This document shows, piece by piece, positions 28,319-37,091 of a stretch of 64,000 nt of DNA. Under the pieces are notes generated by a model that was given only the letters and a program-made list of their open reading frames with translations, did not search any database and was not told the origin of the DNA. This DNA is from an uncultured Prevotellaceae bacterium. Its GTDB lineage: Bacteria > Bacteroidota > Bacteroidia > Bacteroidales > Bacteroidaceae. How positions within the stretch are numbered: the first letter of the stretch is position 1; each line of letters begins with the position of its first letter. A program made the position numbers and the translations under genes. The stretch covers positions 92,023-156,022 of the forward strand of contig CADCDK010000001.1 in the NCBI GenBank assembly GCA_902800185.1, written 5' to 3'.

Positions 28319-30022
28319 CTACCAGTTCTTATCAAGCTTACGACGACTCTGCCGACGCTGCGCCTCTTTCATGCGCTGCTGTGTTTGCTTCTCCTCCTGC
28401 ATGGCAGCATTCAGCAGTTGTTCGGCATTCTCCTTGCTCATCTGCTCCTGGGGCTGAGACTGTTGCTGCTGATTCTTCTGTTGGTCTTTATTGTCTTGCT
28501 GCTGGTTTTGTTGTTGTTGCTGTTGTTGCTGCTTGTTCTGATTATCCTTGTTGTTCTGCCCGCCACCATTCTGCTGGTTTTTCTGCTGTCGTTTGCAGAG
28601 TGCCAGATTATAACGGGTCTCATTGTCATCGGGGTTGTTGCGCAAGCTCTCCTTGTAAGCCTCTATAGCCTCGCCAAACATTTGATGTTTCTGACAAATC
28701 CACCCGATGTTGTGATAGATCATGGCCTTGCGTCTTGAACTGGTCTCCATCTTGCCAGCGTTCTCAAACTGTACGATGGCAGCAGAGTCCTTTTGTTGCG
28801 ACATAAGGGCACACCCCAAGTTGTACATTGCCTGCGGGTTGCGGGGATTTGCTGCCAACGCCTTGCGATAGTCAACCTCAGCCTTGTCATAGACCTGCTG
28901 ACGGTAATGCTTATTGCCGGTGCGGATGGACTGTCGGTCGGTCTGAGCCTGTGACATGAGGGGCAAAAAGATGAACAATGTGACGGACACGACTACCCTA
29001 TCTTTGCGACGGAACAGAGAGATGTTCTTCAGCAATGGATTGCGGGCTTCGAGAATGCAAACCTCTATAATCAGCAGCAACAGGACAATAATGCCGAATG
29101 CCTGGAACTGTTCGTCGTATTCGCTGTAGATGACGGCATTGGTCTCTCCCTTTTGCAAACGAGTCAACTCGTCATTGAGCTTCTCCTGTGCAGACCTAGT
29201 GTTGTCAACATGGATGTATGTGCCACTGCCAGCCTGAGCCACTTGACGGCACATGTCCTCATTAAGTGCCGTCATAACTGTCCGACCGGACGCATCGGTC
29301 AGATAGTCACCATTGCCCAGCGGAATGGGGGCTCCCTTGAGATCACCAATGCCCAGAATAAACACGTTAATACCTTTCTTATTGGCAGCCTTAGCCGCCT
29401 CAAGCGCCCCACCCTCGTGGTCTTCTCCATCGGTGATGAGAATGATGGCACGTCCTATTTTCTCCTGCTGCGTGAAACTATTCATGGAGAGATTGATGGC
29501 ATGGGCAATGTCGGTACCCTGAACAGCTATCATCGATGGATTGATACTATGAAGGAACATCTTGGCAGAAACGTAATCACTTGTTATCGGCAATTGCACA
29601 AAAGCATCACCTGCAAAAACAATGAGCCCAATCTTGTCGTTGGTAAAATGGTCAACCAGATTCTCAACAAGCAGCTTGCTCTTTTCCAAACGCGAAGGTG
29701 TCACGTCCTCAGCAAGCATAGAGTTGCTGATGTCAAGGCAGATAATGGTCTCTATGCCATTGCGTTTCTCATTCGTGATCTTTGACCCCATCTGCGGACG
29801 AGCCAACAACAGTACCAACAGGGAGTAGGCAAGCGTCATCAAACAAAATTTCGCTGTCGGACGATACTTGGAAACATCGGGCATGAGCTGACAAAGCAAG
29901 GCCATGTCACCAAACTTCTTAAACTTGCGCCGACGCTGCCGATAACCTATGAAACGAGTGAACATCAGCAGTGGTACGGCCAACAACAGCCAAAGGTATA
30001 TAGGGTCTTCGAATCTGAACAC
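28319..30022 (-). CDS. BatB-BatC fusion protein (VWA domain plus TPR)
   Basis: A 567-residue protein. Residues 1-330 are BatB: N-terminal membrane helices (about 8-25 and 58-75), a von Willebrand A domain with MIDAS Asp97, Ser99 and Ser101 (LDISNS), ITDGED, and a helix at about 308-325. A second signal-like hydrophobic segment (about 344-360, ending SQAQ) precedes the BatC part, with TPR motifs (about 362-478) and a Gln/Asn-rich tract (480-521) before a charged tail. In other Bacteroidales BatB and BatC are separate genes. It follows batA by 27 bases and precedes the BatD-BatE fusion by 46. Confidence 0.9.
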   Translation of the reverse strand: MFRFEDPIYLWLLLAVPLLMFTRFIGYRQRRRKFKKFGDMALLCQLMPDVSKYRPTAKFCLMTLAYSLLVLLLARPQMGSKITNEKRNGIETIICLDISNSMLAEDVTPSRLEKSKLLVENLVDHFTNDKIGLIVFAGDAFVQLPITSDYVSAKMFLHSINPSMIAVQGTDIAHAINLSMNSFTQQEKIGRAIILITDGEDHEGGALEAAKAANKKGINVFILGIGDLKGAPIPLGNGDYLTDASGRTVMTALNEDMCRQVAQAGSGTYIHVDNTRSAQEKLNDELTRLQKGETNAVIYSEYDEQFQAFGIIVLLLLIIEVCILEARNPLLKNISLFRRKDRVVVSVTLFIFLPLMSQAQTDRQSIRTGNKHYRQQVYDKAEVDYRKALAANPRNPQAMYNLGCALMSQQKDSAAIVQFENAGKMETSSRRKAMIYHNIGWICQKHQMFGEAIEAYKESLRNNPDDNETRYNLALCKRQQKNQQNGGGQNNKDNQNKQQQQQQQQNQQQDNKDQQKNQQQQSQPQEQMSKENAEQLLNAAMQEEKQTQQRMKEAQRRQSRRKLDKNW

Positions 30023-30049
30023 AATAGCTTGATTTTACGATTAAACAAA

Positions 30050-31048
30050 TTATGGAATGCGCCGCAATACAGTTGTGCGCAACAGGATTTCGAGTAAGAG
30101 AAGTAACAATGCAGACATGGCAAGCGGTTGATATGCCTCGTAACGTTTGGAAAACTTCGTGACATTCATCTTCGTCTTCTCCAGCTTGTCAATATCTTTG
30201 TATATCTGTTTCAGCTCACGGTTGTTTGTAGCACGATAGAAGTTTCCATCGGTCACGGCGGCAATGTCACTAAGTGTTTTCGTGTCAATCTCAACGGGGA
30301 TGTTGACATACTGGACACCACCTGCAACAGGCATTGGATAAGGAGCGACCTTGTTCGTGCCGACACCAATGGTATAGACACGTATGCCGAGACTTCTGGC
30401 TATTTGAGCACTAGTCATCGGAGAAATGTCACCCATATTGTTTGAGCCGTCAGTAAGTAGGATGACCACCTTGCTCTTAGCCTTCGACTCCTTGAGGCGC
30501 GAAACAGCATTGGCAAGTCCCATGCCGACTGCCGTTCCGTCACTAATCAGCCCACGAGTAACGATGTCAGTGCGAACCCCCTGCATAATGTTGAGCAGAC
30601 TGGTGTGGTCAGTTGTCATAGGACACTGGGTAAAGGCCTCACCCGCAAAGATGGTCAAACCAATATTGTCATTGGAACGGTCGGCAATGAACTCCGAGGC
30701 AACGCTCTTGGCTGCCTCCATGCGATTAGGTTTGAGATCCTCGGCCAGCATACTTGTCGAAACGTCCATGGCCAACATGATGTCTATACCCTCTGTGGTT
30801 CGGCTGTCCCATGAGTTCATGGTTTGAGGACGCGCCATGATCACAACCACCAAGGCAAAAACGACACAACGTAGCAACATCGGGATATGCAACAACCGCA
30901 TGCGCCAACTTTTATGCGCAAACTGATAAGCATAGGTATCTCCCATGCGAAGGGTCGGCTCGCTTTTCTTGCGGAACATGAAATACCATAACACATAAGG
31001 TACAAGCAGGAGCAGAAGCAGGAAATATTCTTTATTTGCGAATTCCAA
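30050..31048 (-). CDS. batA: BatA (VWA-domain aerotolerance protein)
   Basis: A 332-residue inner-membrane protein with two N-terminal helices (about 8-24 and 58-72), a von Willebrand A domain and a C-terminal helix (about 308-325). The metal site MIDAS is Asp95, Ser97, Ser99 (MDVSTSM), with further ligands in ISDGTAVG and LLTDGSNN. VWA domains act by binding partner proteins through the metal ion. It is the unfused one of the two VWA Bat proteins here. The first 75 residues closely parallel those of BatB, suggesting an old duplication. Operon member, 33 bases after the BatD-like gene. Confidence 0.92.
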   Translation of the reverse strand: MEFANKEYFLLLLLLVPYVLWYFMFRKKSEPTLRMGDTYAYQFAHKSWRMRLLHIPMLLRCVVFALVVVIMARPQTMNSWDSRTTEGIDIMLAMDVSTSMLAEDLKPNRMEAAKSVASEFIADRSNDNIGLTIFAGEAFTQCPMTTDHTSLLNIMQGVRTDIVTRGLISDGTAVGMGLANAVSRLKESKAKSKVVILLTDGSNNMGDISPMTSAQIARSLGIRVYTIGVGTNKVAPYPMPVAGGVQYVNIPVEIDTKTLSDIAAVTDGNFYRATNNRELKQIYKDIDKLEKTKMNVTKFSKRYEAYQPLAMSALLLLLLEILLRTTVLRRIP

Positions 31049-31081
31049 TTGTTCTATGTATTTATAAAAGGTTCAACATGA

Positions 31082-32152
31082 TTACCATAGTTCAACGATA
31101 ACGTAAACTATATATCCGAGCAATGACAGTACCACCGCCAACAAGAGAAGGAGGAGCGACTTAATGGTAAGACGGTTCTTGCGAGTCTTCTTATCGCTAT
31201 CGCTCAGTTTCGGAACGATTCGCTCCTCAGTAGGCTGATTTTCCAGCTTTGTCTGATCAATGAAGTTCACAGCGTTCACAAGGTTCAAGTCATTCTCACC
31301 AAGCAACGTAGAGTACTTCGCAAACTTCACCAGGTCGGCCGTTTGGAACAACTCACGCAACTCGCCAATCATCTGAGAGTCGCCAGCAGACTGTAGATGC
31401 TCAATAATCTCTGAGCTCGTCATTTCCATTGCGCTGAAGCCGAAGCGCTCTTCTATATACTGGCGAAGCGTATCGGTCAAGCGCGTATAGTAAGCTTTCT
31501 GATTCTCAGAGGTCTGCATGTGTTCCGCCTTAATTTTATCAATGGCCGACAATGCTTTCTGATGAGGAAGCACACGCTTGACTATGCGAATGCGGGTGAC
31601 AATGGGCTTATTCTCCTTGAGTCGGATTAACAAATAAACCATCAACAGCAATAAGAGAACAGCAAACAAACTCACCCCGAAAACGCCCTTCCACTCGCTC
31701 CATGAAAAAGGATTATCCTGAACATCCTTGGGAGAAAAAAATTGATTGGGATGGAGCGTGTCAACATCCATCGTTATCACCTTCAGAGCCAGTTTTCCTC
31801 CTGCATATTCACGACCGTCAACTTTCACTTTCATAGGCGGAATGGAGTAAAGGGCCTCATCGAAAGAGGTAATGGTAAAAATGCGGGTAATCTTCTGTTG
31901 ACCATCATCCACATCTGCCGTGTCACCACACCATGAAAGAACTTCGACCCCAGGAACAAGGCTTTTAGGCAGCTTCACAAAATCCGGGAACTGTACGTGG
32001 GCTCCTTTTCGAGCAGTCACAGACACGGACAAATGAGCCTGCTGACCTATAAGGATTCCAATGGAGTCTATCTTCTGCTCTACAAGTACCTGAGCCGGAA
32101 CGACGAGCGGAATCAATGACAGCAATATGATTTGGAATATTCTTTTCATCAA
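31082..32152 (-). CDS. BatD-like/DUF4381-type membrane protein
   Basis: A 356-residue protein with signal peptide (ILLSLIPLVVPAQ), a periplasmic Ig-like domain (about 22-150), a membrane helix (about 158-180), a helical cytosolic region (about 190-300, KAYYTRLTDTLRQYIEERFG) and a C-terminal helix (about 333-353). The layout matches the small membrane protein found between DUF58 and batA in Bacteroidales and resembles DUF4381 in proteobacterial MoxR-Bat clusters. It probably bridges the DUF58 protein and the VWA pair. The exact family is uncertain. The gaps on either side are 20 and 33 bases. Confidence 0.75.
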   Translation of the reverse strand: MMKRIFQIILLSLIPLVVPAQVLVEQKIDSIGILIGQQAHLSVSVTARKGAHVQFPDFVKLPKSLVPGVEVLSWCGDTADVDDGQQKITRIFTITSFDEALYSIPPMKVKVDGREYAGGKLALKVITMDVDTLHPNQFFSPKDVQDNPFSWSEWKGVFGVSLFAVLLLLLMVYLLIRLKENKPIVTRIRIVKRVLPHQKALSAIDKIKAEHMQTSENQKAYYTRLTDTLRQYIEERFGFSAMEMTSSEIIEHLQSAGDSQMIGELRELFQTADLVKFAKYSTLLGENDLNLVNAVNFIDQTKLENQPTEERIVPKLSDSDKKTRKNRLTIKSLLLLLLAVVLSLLGYIVYVIVELW

Positions 32153-32172
32153 TCAATTATTTATTCTACATA

Positions 32173-33051
32173 CTATGCACGCCGGGCAAATAGCAACATG
32201 AGAGACTTGGCAAAGTCCTCATTAGTGGCTATAGATGTCCAGTCAACACTACTCTTTGCAAAGACATGCTGCAATTGTTCCTGACGCTGAATGAAATAGC
32301 GGGCATGAATCTGGCGTAGTTTCTTGGAGCTGGTATCCACTACCATCTCATGACCCGTCTCAGCATCACGGACCGTCAGCAATCCTACATCGGGTAATTG
32401 TTTTGCAAGAGGGTCGAAAACCTGAATTGCCACAAGGTCGTGTTTGCGATTAGCAATCTGAAGTTGGTGCTCAAAACCATCGTTAATCTTACGGTCATAA
32501 AAGTCACTGATGAGGAAAGCTGTACAACGCCTCTTCATCACACGAGTTAAATACTCTACCGCCATCCCCACATCCGTACGAGAACTCTCAGCATGAAAAT
32601 CAAGCATCTCACGGATAATGTACAGGATATGCTTTCTACCCTTCTTAGGAGGAATATATTTCTCTATGCGGTCAGAGAAAAAGATAACGCCAATCTTGTC
32701 ATTGTTCTGAATAGCACTGAATGCCAAAGTAGCAGCTATCTCGGCAAGCATGTCGCGCTTCATCTGCTTCCGCGTACCGAAATCGAGAGAGCCGCTCACG
32801 TCAATCAAAAGCATGACAGTCAATTCACGTTCCTCTTCAAACACCTTCACATAAGGGCGATGGAAACGCGCCGTAACATTCCAGTCAATATCGCGAACAT
32901 CGTCGCCAAACTGATACTCACGAACCTCAGAAAAGGCCATACCCCTACCCTTGAAAGCTGAATGGTATTGTCCAGCAAAAATGTTCTGACTCAAGCCACG
33001 AGACTTGATCTCAATCTTTCGAACCTTCTTTATGATTTCACTTGTTTCCAA
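32173..33051 (-). CDS. DUF58 domain protein of the MoxR-Bat cluster
   Basis: A 292-residue soluble protein. The DUF58 core is seen in FAGQYHSAFKGRGMAFSEVR and YQFGDDVRDIDWNVTAR, followed by a VWA-like fold with LLIDVSGSLDFG, a MIDAS-type DxSxS, and FLISDFYD. DUF58 proteins are encoded next to MoxR ATPases and are thought to be their client or adaptor. There is no membrane segment, so it should act on the cytosolic side. It follows moxR by 33 bases and precedes the BatD-like gene by 20. Confidence 0.92.
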   Translation of the reverse strand: METSEIIKKVRKIEIKSRGLSQNIFAGQYHSAFKGRGMAFSEVREYQFGDDVRDIDWNVTARFHRPYVKVFEEERELTVMLLIDVSGSLDFGTRKQMKRDMLAEIAATLAFSAIQNNDKIGVIFFSDRIEKYIPPKKGRKHILYIIREMLDFHAESSRTDVGMAVEYLTRVMKRRCTAFLISDFYDRKINDGFEHQLQIANRKHDLVAIQVFDPLAKQLPDVGLLTVRDAETGHEMVVDTSSKKLRQIHARYFIQRQEQLQHVFAKSSVDWTSIATNEDFAKSLMLLFARRA

Positions 33052-33084
33052 TGTGATTCACTTACATTTTTAGAAAACCGAAAA

Positions 33085-34083
33085 TCAAGGTACCTCCACC
33101 TTGTTAACAATCTTTGAAACAATCTCCTCTGCCGTAATATTCGCGGCCTCAGCCTCGTAACTCAAGCCAATTCGATGGCGTAGCACATCATGAGCAACAG
33201 CTCTGACATCTTCAGGAACGACATAACCGCGGCGTTTAATAAAAGCATAGGCACGAGAGGCTTTTGCCAAATTAATGCTGGCACGAGGGGAACCACCAAA
33301 AGTTATCATCTCCTTCAGTTCAGACAAACCGTAACGGTCTGGGAAACGGGTTGCAAAGACAATATCGGAGATATATTGTTCTATCTTCTCATCCAAATAA
33401 ACCTCGTTCACCACCTCACGAGCTTTCAATATCTCCTCAGCCGTTGTTACGGGTGAAACTTTGGGAAGGCCACCACCTTGGATATTACTGCGGATAATCT
33501 TCTTTTCCTCTTCCTGAGTGGGATAGTCAATGATAACTTTCAACATAAAGCGGTCAACCTGTGCTTCTGGAAGTTGGTATGTTCCCTCTTGTTCTATCGG
33601 GTTCTGAGTAGCCATTACCAAGAAAGGATTGGGCAAAGCAAATGTTTTCTCACCAATCGTGACTTGATGCTCCTGCATAGCCTCGAGAAGTGCACTCTGA
33701 ACCTTTGCCGGAGCACGGTTGATTTCGTCGGCAAGTACAAAGTTCGCAAACACTGGACCTTTCTTCACTTGGAAATTCTCTTCTTTCTGGGAATAAATCA
33801 TAGTACCGATGACATCCGCTGGAAGCAAATCGGGGGTAAACTGAATGCGAGAATAGTCTGCATCTATTAATTGAGACAAAGTCTTGATGGCTAAAGTCTT
33901 TGCAAGTCCAGGAACACCTTCGAGCAAGATATGTCCATCACTAAGTAATCCGATGAGTAAGGAATCAACCAAATGCTTTTGACCCACGATTACACGATCC
34001 ATACCCGCAACAAGGTTAGTCACGAAACCACTCTGTTGCTCAATTCGCATATTCAGTTCACGAATGTCTATTGATTCTGCCAT
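33085..34083 (-). CDS. moxR: MoxR-family AAA+ ATPase
   Basis: A 332-residue AAA+ chaperone-like ATPase. Walker A is EGVPGLAKT, Walker B is FVLADEINRA, sensor 1 lies in MATQNPIEQEGTY, the arginine finger in EAQVDRF, and the AAA_lid_2 domain at the end (FGGSPRASINLAKASRA). MoxR proteins remodel VWA-containing partners; here these would be the DUF58, BatA and BatB-BatC products. The start at 34083 (MAESIDIREL) is preferred over 34155, because the upstream extension overlaps the expected transcription start after the -7 box at 34159-34167. First gene of an eight-gene transcription unit. Confidence 0.95.
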   Translation of the reverse strand: MAESIDIRELNMRIEQQSGFVTNLVAGMDRVIVGQKHLVDSLLIGLLSDGHILLEGVPGLAKTLAIKTLSQLIDADYSRIQFTPDLLPADVIGTMIYSQKEENFQVKKGPVFANFVLADEINRAPAKVQSALLEAMQEHQVTIGEKTFALPNPFLVMATQNPIEQEGTYQLPEAQVDRFMLKVIIDYPTQEEEKKIIRSNIQGGGLPKVSPVTTAEEILKAREVVNEVYLDEKIEQYISDIVFATRFPDRYGLSELKEMITFGGSPRASINLAKASRAYAFIKRRGYVVPEDVRAVAHDVLRHRIGLSYEAEAANITAEEIVSKIVNKVEVP

Positions 34084-34158
34084 ATTACAATTTGTTTTTG
34101 ATAATATTCTACTTTTAACAACTCCGAGAGCCGTTAACGTCTGGAGTTTTTTCAAGCT

Positions 34159-34167
34159 GCAAAATTA
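34159..34167 (-). promoter_or_regulatory. -7 promoter element for the moxR-Bat operon
   Basis: Minus-strand TAATTTTGC, about 75 bases before the moxR ATG. A TTTG lies 15 bases upstream and a TTCG 20 bases upstream; neither is a clean -33 match. Confidence 0.7.
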
Positions 34168-34210
34168 CTACAAATAGAAGACCAAAGCGAATAAAGCTAC
34201 CTAATAAATA

Positions 34211-34249
34211 TTAAAAAAGTTTCCTAAACCTTACGATTTAAGAAACTTT
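34211..34249 (-). terminator. Terminator of the ftsY-rimO-HU operon
   Basis: Minus-strand hairpin with a 14-bp stem (34249-34236 with 34229-34216, two G-U pairs), a 6-base loop, and a run of six T overlapping its end. It lies 37 bases past the HU-LysM stop. Confidence 0.9.
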
Positions 34250-34286
34250 CAGTATCAATAGTCATCAGATGAATGCTGACTCCTGA

Positions 34287-35438
34287 TTAAGAAGAAGAGC
34301 CTTTCCTTAAAGATTTCTTGGTCTTCAGTTCTGGAATCTTCAGTTTCTGACCAACTTTAACGCTCTTGATTCCTCCGTTAACAGCCTCAAGATAGCATTC
34401 CATTCCCGGTCCCAAATAAGCCTTACTAAGACCTTCGAGTGTCTGTCCCTGCTGGACAGTAATTGTTTGACTTACACCAGTAATGACATAAGCACCATAT
34501 TTCACTCGAGAGTCTTTGTCATACTCACTCTCCTTGATTTCAACTTTCCTTGTCTCCTGTGGTTTAGGAGAAGTCTGTTTTACCTCCAGCTCTTTCTTGG
34601 TAGAAAGCTCTGCTACTGCCGGTTTGGTTTCAACGGGTTGGGGAGACTCTTCTTTTGTTTGAGGTCGCGATGGGAGCGGTGTATGCAGTGAGGCTTTCGC
34701 TTCTGTCAACTCTAACGTTAACTGTTCAATCCGATTATTCAAATGATTATAGAAGCAATATGCCCCAACTCCACATGCAATCAACAACGAAATACACACC
34801 GCAGAAAGAATTCTCATCCATAAAATATTCTCCTTGTATTGTTGTTTCCTATCATCGAAAGAATCACCGAAAGGAGTCTCCGTCTTTTCAGCAACGACAT
34901 CTTGTGCTTCGGCATCTTTTATTACTTCTATCTTCTTGACTGCTTCCGCTTCCTTGGTCTTATCCATTTCCTTAGTCATTTCTATCTCCTTAGCTTCTTC
35001 AATCTCATTAACCTCATTAACTACTTCAACCTCCTTAGGCTCATCTGGCTCTTTTTCTTCATCGACTGGAAGCACATCATCCTCAAACGCTTCATACTTT
35101 TTGTCAATGTCAGAGAAATCGACACCATCATTGAGCACCACCGTTTCAAATTGGGCAAAAGGTTTATTCACCAAATCTCTCATGGTAGTATCAGGAGTAA
35201 AAGTGATTTTGGCACGGCCTTCAATTGTAATTCGCTCTCCCGTATTGACATCTATACTTTCCCGCGCGCTTACATTCGTAAGTTTAAACGTACCTAGCCC
35301 TCTGATTTTTACTTGTTTATCAATGCGGAGAGCTTCATTGATCACATCAACCATATTCGACAAAAAAGTTTCTGCCTCTTTGCGTGAAATATGGAAACTC
35401 TGCTCTATTACTGATACTAAATCTGAATTTTTAACCAT
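34287..35438 (-). CDS. HU-like DNA-binding domain fused to a membrane helix and LysM domain
   Basis: A 383-residue protein with an unusual layout: an HU/IHF-like domain (residues 1-95, with KIRGLGTF and the basic arm around 60-80), a long acidic linker rich in Glu, Val and Lys (about 105-185), one membrane helix (207-229), a Pro-rich stretch, and a LysM domain near the end (about 325-369, VQQGQTLEGLSKAYLGPG). With the N-terminus in the cytosol, the HU domain would touch DNA and LysM peptidoglycan, so it could tie the nucleoid to the wall; that is inference. The start at 35438 follows AAAGGAG; it overlaps the preceding HU gene by 8 bases. Confidence 0.85.
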   Translation of the reverse strand: MVKNSDLVSVIEQSFHISRKEAETFLSNMVDVINEALRIDKQVKIRGLGTFKLTNVSARESIDVNTGERITIEGRAKITFTPDTTMRDLVNKPFAQFETVVLNDGVDFSDIDKKYEAFEDDVLPVDEEKEPDEPKEVEVVNEVNEIEEAKEIEMTKEMDKTKEAEAVKKIEVIKDAEAQDVVAEKTETPFGDSFDDRKQQYKENILWMRILSAVCISLLIACGVGAYCFYNHLNNRIEQLTLELTEAKASLHTPLPSRPQTKEESPQPVETKPAVAELSTKKELEVKQTSPKPQETRKVEIKESEYDKDSRVKYGAYVITGVSQTITVQQGQTLEGLSKAYLGPGMECYLEAVNGGIKSVKVGQKLKIPELKTKKSLRKGSSS

Positions 35439-35754
35439 TACTTTTTTCTCCTTTCTCATCATTTCCGAGAACTAACTGTTGTGATTTAAGAATCTCCTTA
35501 ATTGCAGCAACAGGTTTAAAGTTTAACACCAGTTTGGGAGGGACAAGCATCGTCTGTCCCGTTGAAGGATTTACCATTGTCCGCTCTATACGCTTCTTTA
35601 CCTCAAACGTTCCGAACCCAGACCATGCTACAGCATTTCCTTCTTCAAACGCGTCACCCATTGCACCAATCACTTTTCTCATGATATTCTGCGTCATCTC
35701 TTGGGTATAACCGCATCGCAGACTCAATTCTTTTATAAAATCCTTGTTGTTCAT
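35431..35754 (-). CDS. HU-family DNA-binding protein
   Basis: A 107-residue nucleoid protein. The HU fold is seen as the helical N-terminus (NKDFIKELSLRCGYTQEM), the turn AVAWSGFGTFEVKKR, and the arm with the conserved Asn-Pro (MVNPSTGQTM), followed by FKPVAAIKEIL. HU proteins bend and compact DNA and set supercoiling. It is about 15 residues longer than E. coli HU, the excess being a polar tail. It lies 19 bases after rimO and overlaps the HU-LysM gene, which suggests the pair are made together and may form mixed dimers. Confidence 0.92.
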   Translation of the reverse strand: MNNKDFIKELSLRCGYTQEMTQNIMRKVIGAMGDAFEEGNAVAWSGFGTFEVKKRIERTMVNPSTGQTMLVPPKLVLNFKPVAAIKEILKSQQLVLGNDEKGEKSNG

Positions 35755-35773
35755 ATTCGTTTAAATTATTATA

Positions 35774-37087
35774 TTAAACAACCTCTCCAAAAAGATCAAA
35801 TTCGTTTGAATCGGTAATCTTAACATGATAAAAGCAACCTATACGAAGTGCTTTCCCATGTGTATTAATAAGAATCTCAGGATCTACTTCGGGCGACGAG
35901 AACTCGCTTCTTCCAATGTAGAAATCCCCTTCTTTGCGATCCACAATCACAACCATCTCTTTCCCAACCTTGGCAGCCGCAATCTCCTCGCTAATAGATT
36001 GCTGTAGTGCCATCAGACGGTTCAGTCTGTCTTGTTTCACTTCATCAGAAACATCGTCTTTATAATGCTGAGCACTATAGGTTCCTTCTTCCTCTGAATA
36101 AGCAAAAGCCCCCATGCGCTCAAAACGCGCCCAACGCACGAACTCCATTAATTCTTCAAAATCCTCTTCCGTCTCTCCAGGAAATCCTACAAGCATGGTC
36201 GTTCTAAGATGAATGCCGGGTACTTCCTTACGGAGTCGCTCAATAAATGCAATTGTCTCTGCTTTGGTGACATGACGAAGCATTCTGTTCAGCATGTGGT
36301 CTGAGATGTGTTGTAATGCAACATCTAAATAGCTACATACGTTCTTCTTCTCACGCATGACATCAAGCAGTTCCCACGGGAATTGGTTTGGATAAGCATA
36401 ATGCAGGCGTATCCATTTGACTCCACGAGTGTCCGCCATCTGACTGATAAGTTCCGCTATATGATGTTTCCCGTCAATGTCAAGCCCATAGTAGGTAAGG
36501 TCTTGCGCAATTACCTGAAACTCTTTCACGCCTTGTGCGGCAAGCTGTGTAACCTCCTCAAGAATCTCATTGATGGGACGACTGACATACTTACCAGTGA
36601 TAAGTGGAATGGCACAATAAGCACATCGGCGGTCACAACCCTCGCTGATTTTCAAGTACGCATAGTGCTGAGGGGTGGTAAGGCACCGGCCCGATTTATT
36701 CTTGGACATTCTCCACACTGGTGGTCTCCCCTTTTTCAGTTCCTCAACCAACTGGAAATAATCGAACTTCCCATAATACTTATCTACCTGGGGAATCTCT
36801 TTTTCCAGTTCCTCCTTGTATCGTTGTGAAAGACAACCCATTACATAGAGTTGCTTAATGCGTCCCTCTTCCTTTGCCTGCGCCATCTCAAGAATCATGT
36901 TTATACTCTCCTGCTTGGCATCGGCGATAAATCCACAAGTATTGATAACCACGATCTCTCCTTGCGGATCTTTGGGGTCGTGAAGGCATTTCAAGCCCAA
37001 TTCTTGGAACATGTGCATCAAGCGCTCGCTGTCCACAAGATTTTTGGAGCACCCCATCGTTATGACATCAACCTCGTTCTTGTGCAT
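35774..37087 (-). CDS. rimO: Ribosomal protein S12 methylthiotransferase RimO
   Basis: A 437-residue radical-SAM enzyme that adds a methylthio group to Asp88 of ribosomal protein S12. The N-terminal domain has the cluster cysteines 13, 51 and 85 (MGCSKN, NTCGF, MGCLSQ). The radical-SAM domain has Cys151, Cys155 and Cys158 (CDRRCAYC), and a C-terminal TRAM domain ends in DLFGEVV. MGCSKNLVDSE and the length mark RimO rather than MiaB. The ATG at 37087 is chosen (MHKNEVDVITMGC) because an upstream reading to 37159 runs through ftsY. Only 4 bases separate it from the ftsY stop. Confidence 0.96.
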   Translation of the reverse strand: MHKNEVDVITMGCSKNLVDSERLMHMFQELGLKCLHDPKDPQGEIVVINTCGFIADAKQESINMILEMAQAKEEGRIKQLYVMGCLSQRYKEELEKEIPQVDKYYGKFDYFQLVEELKKGRPPVWRMSKNKSGRCLTTPQHYAYLKISEGCDRRCAYCAIPLITGKYVSRPINEILEEVTQLAAQGVKEFQVIAQDLTYYGLDIDGKHHIAELISQMADTRGVKWIRLHYAYPNQFPWELLDVMREKKNVCSYLDVALQHISDHMLNRMLRHVTKAETIAFIERLRKEVPGIHLRTTMLVGFPGETEEDFEELMEFVRWARFERMGAFAYSEEEGTYSAQHYKDDVSDEVKQDRLNRLMALQQSISEEIAAAKVGKEMVVIVDRKEGDFYIGRSEFSSPEVDPEILINTHGKALRIGCFYHVKITDSNEFDLFGEVV

Positions 37088-37091
37088 GGTA

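Noticed and set aside
34084-34150. Structured leader or riboswitch before moxR
   Set aside because: Only one 6-bp stem with a 17-base loop is visible and no known riboswitch motif was recognised.
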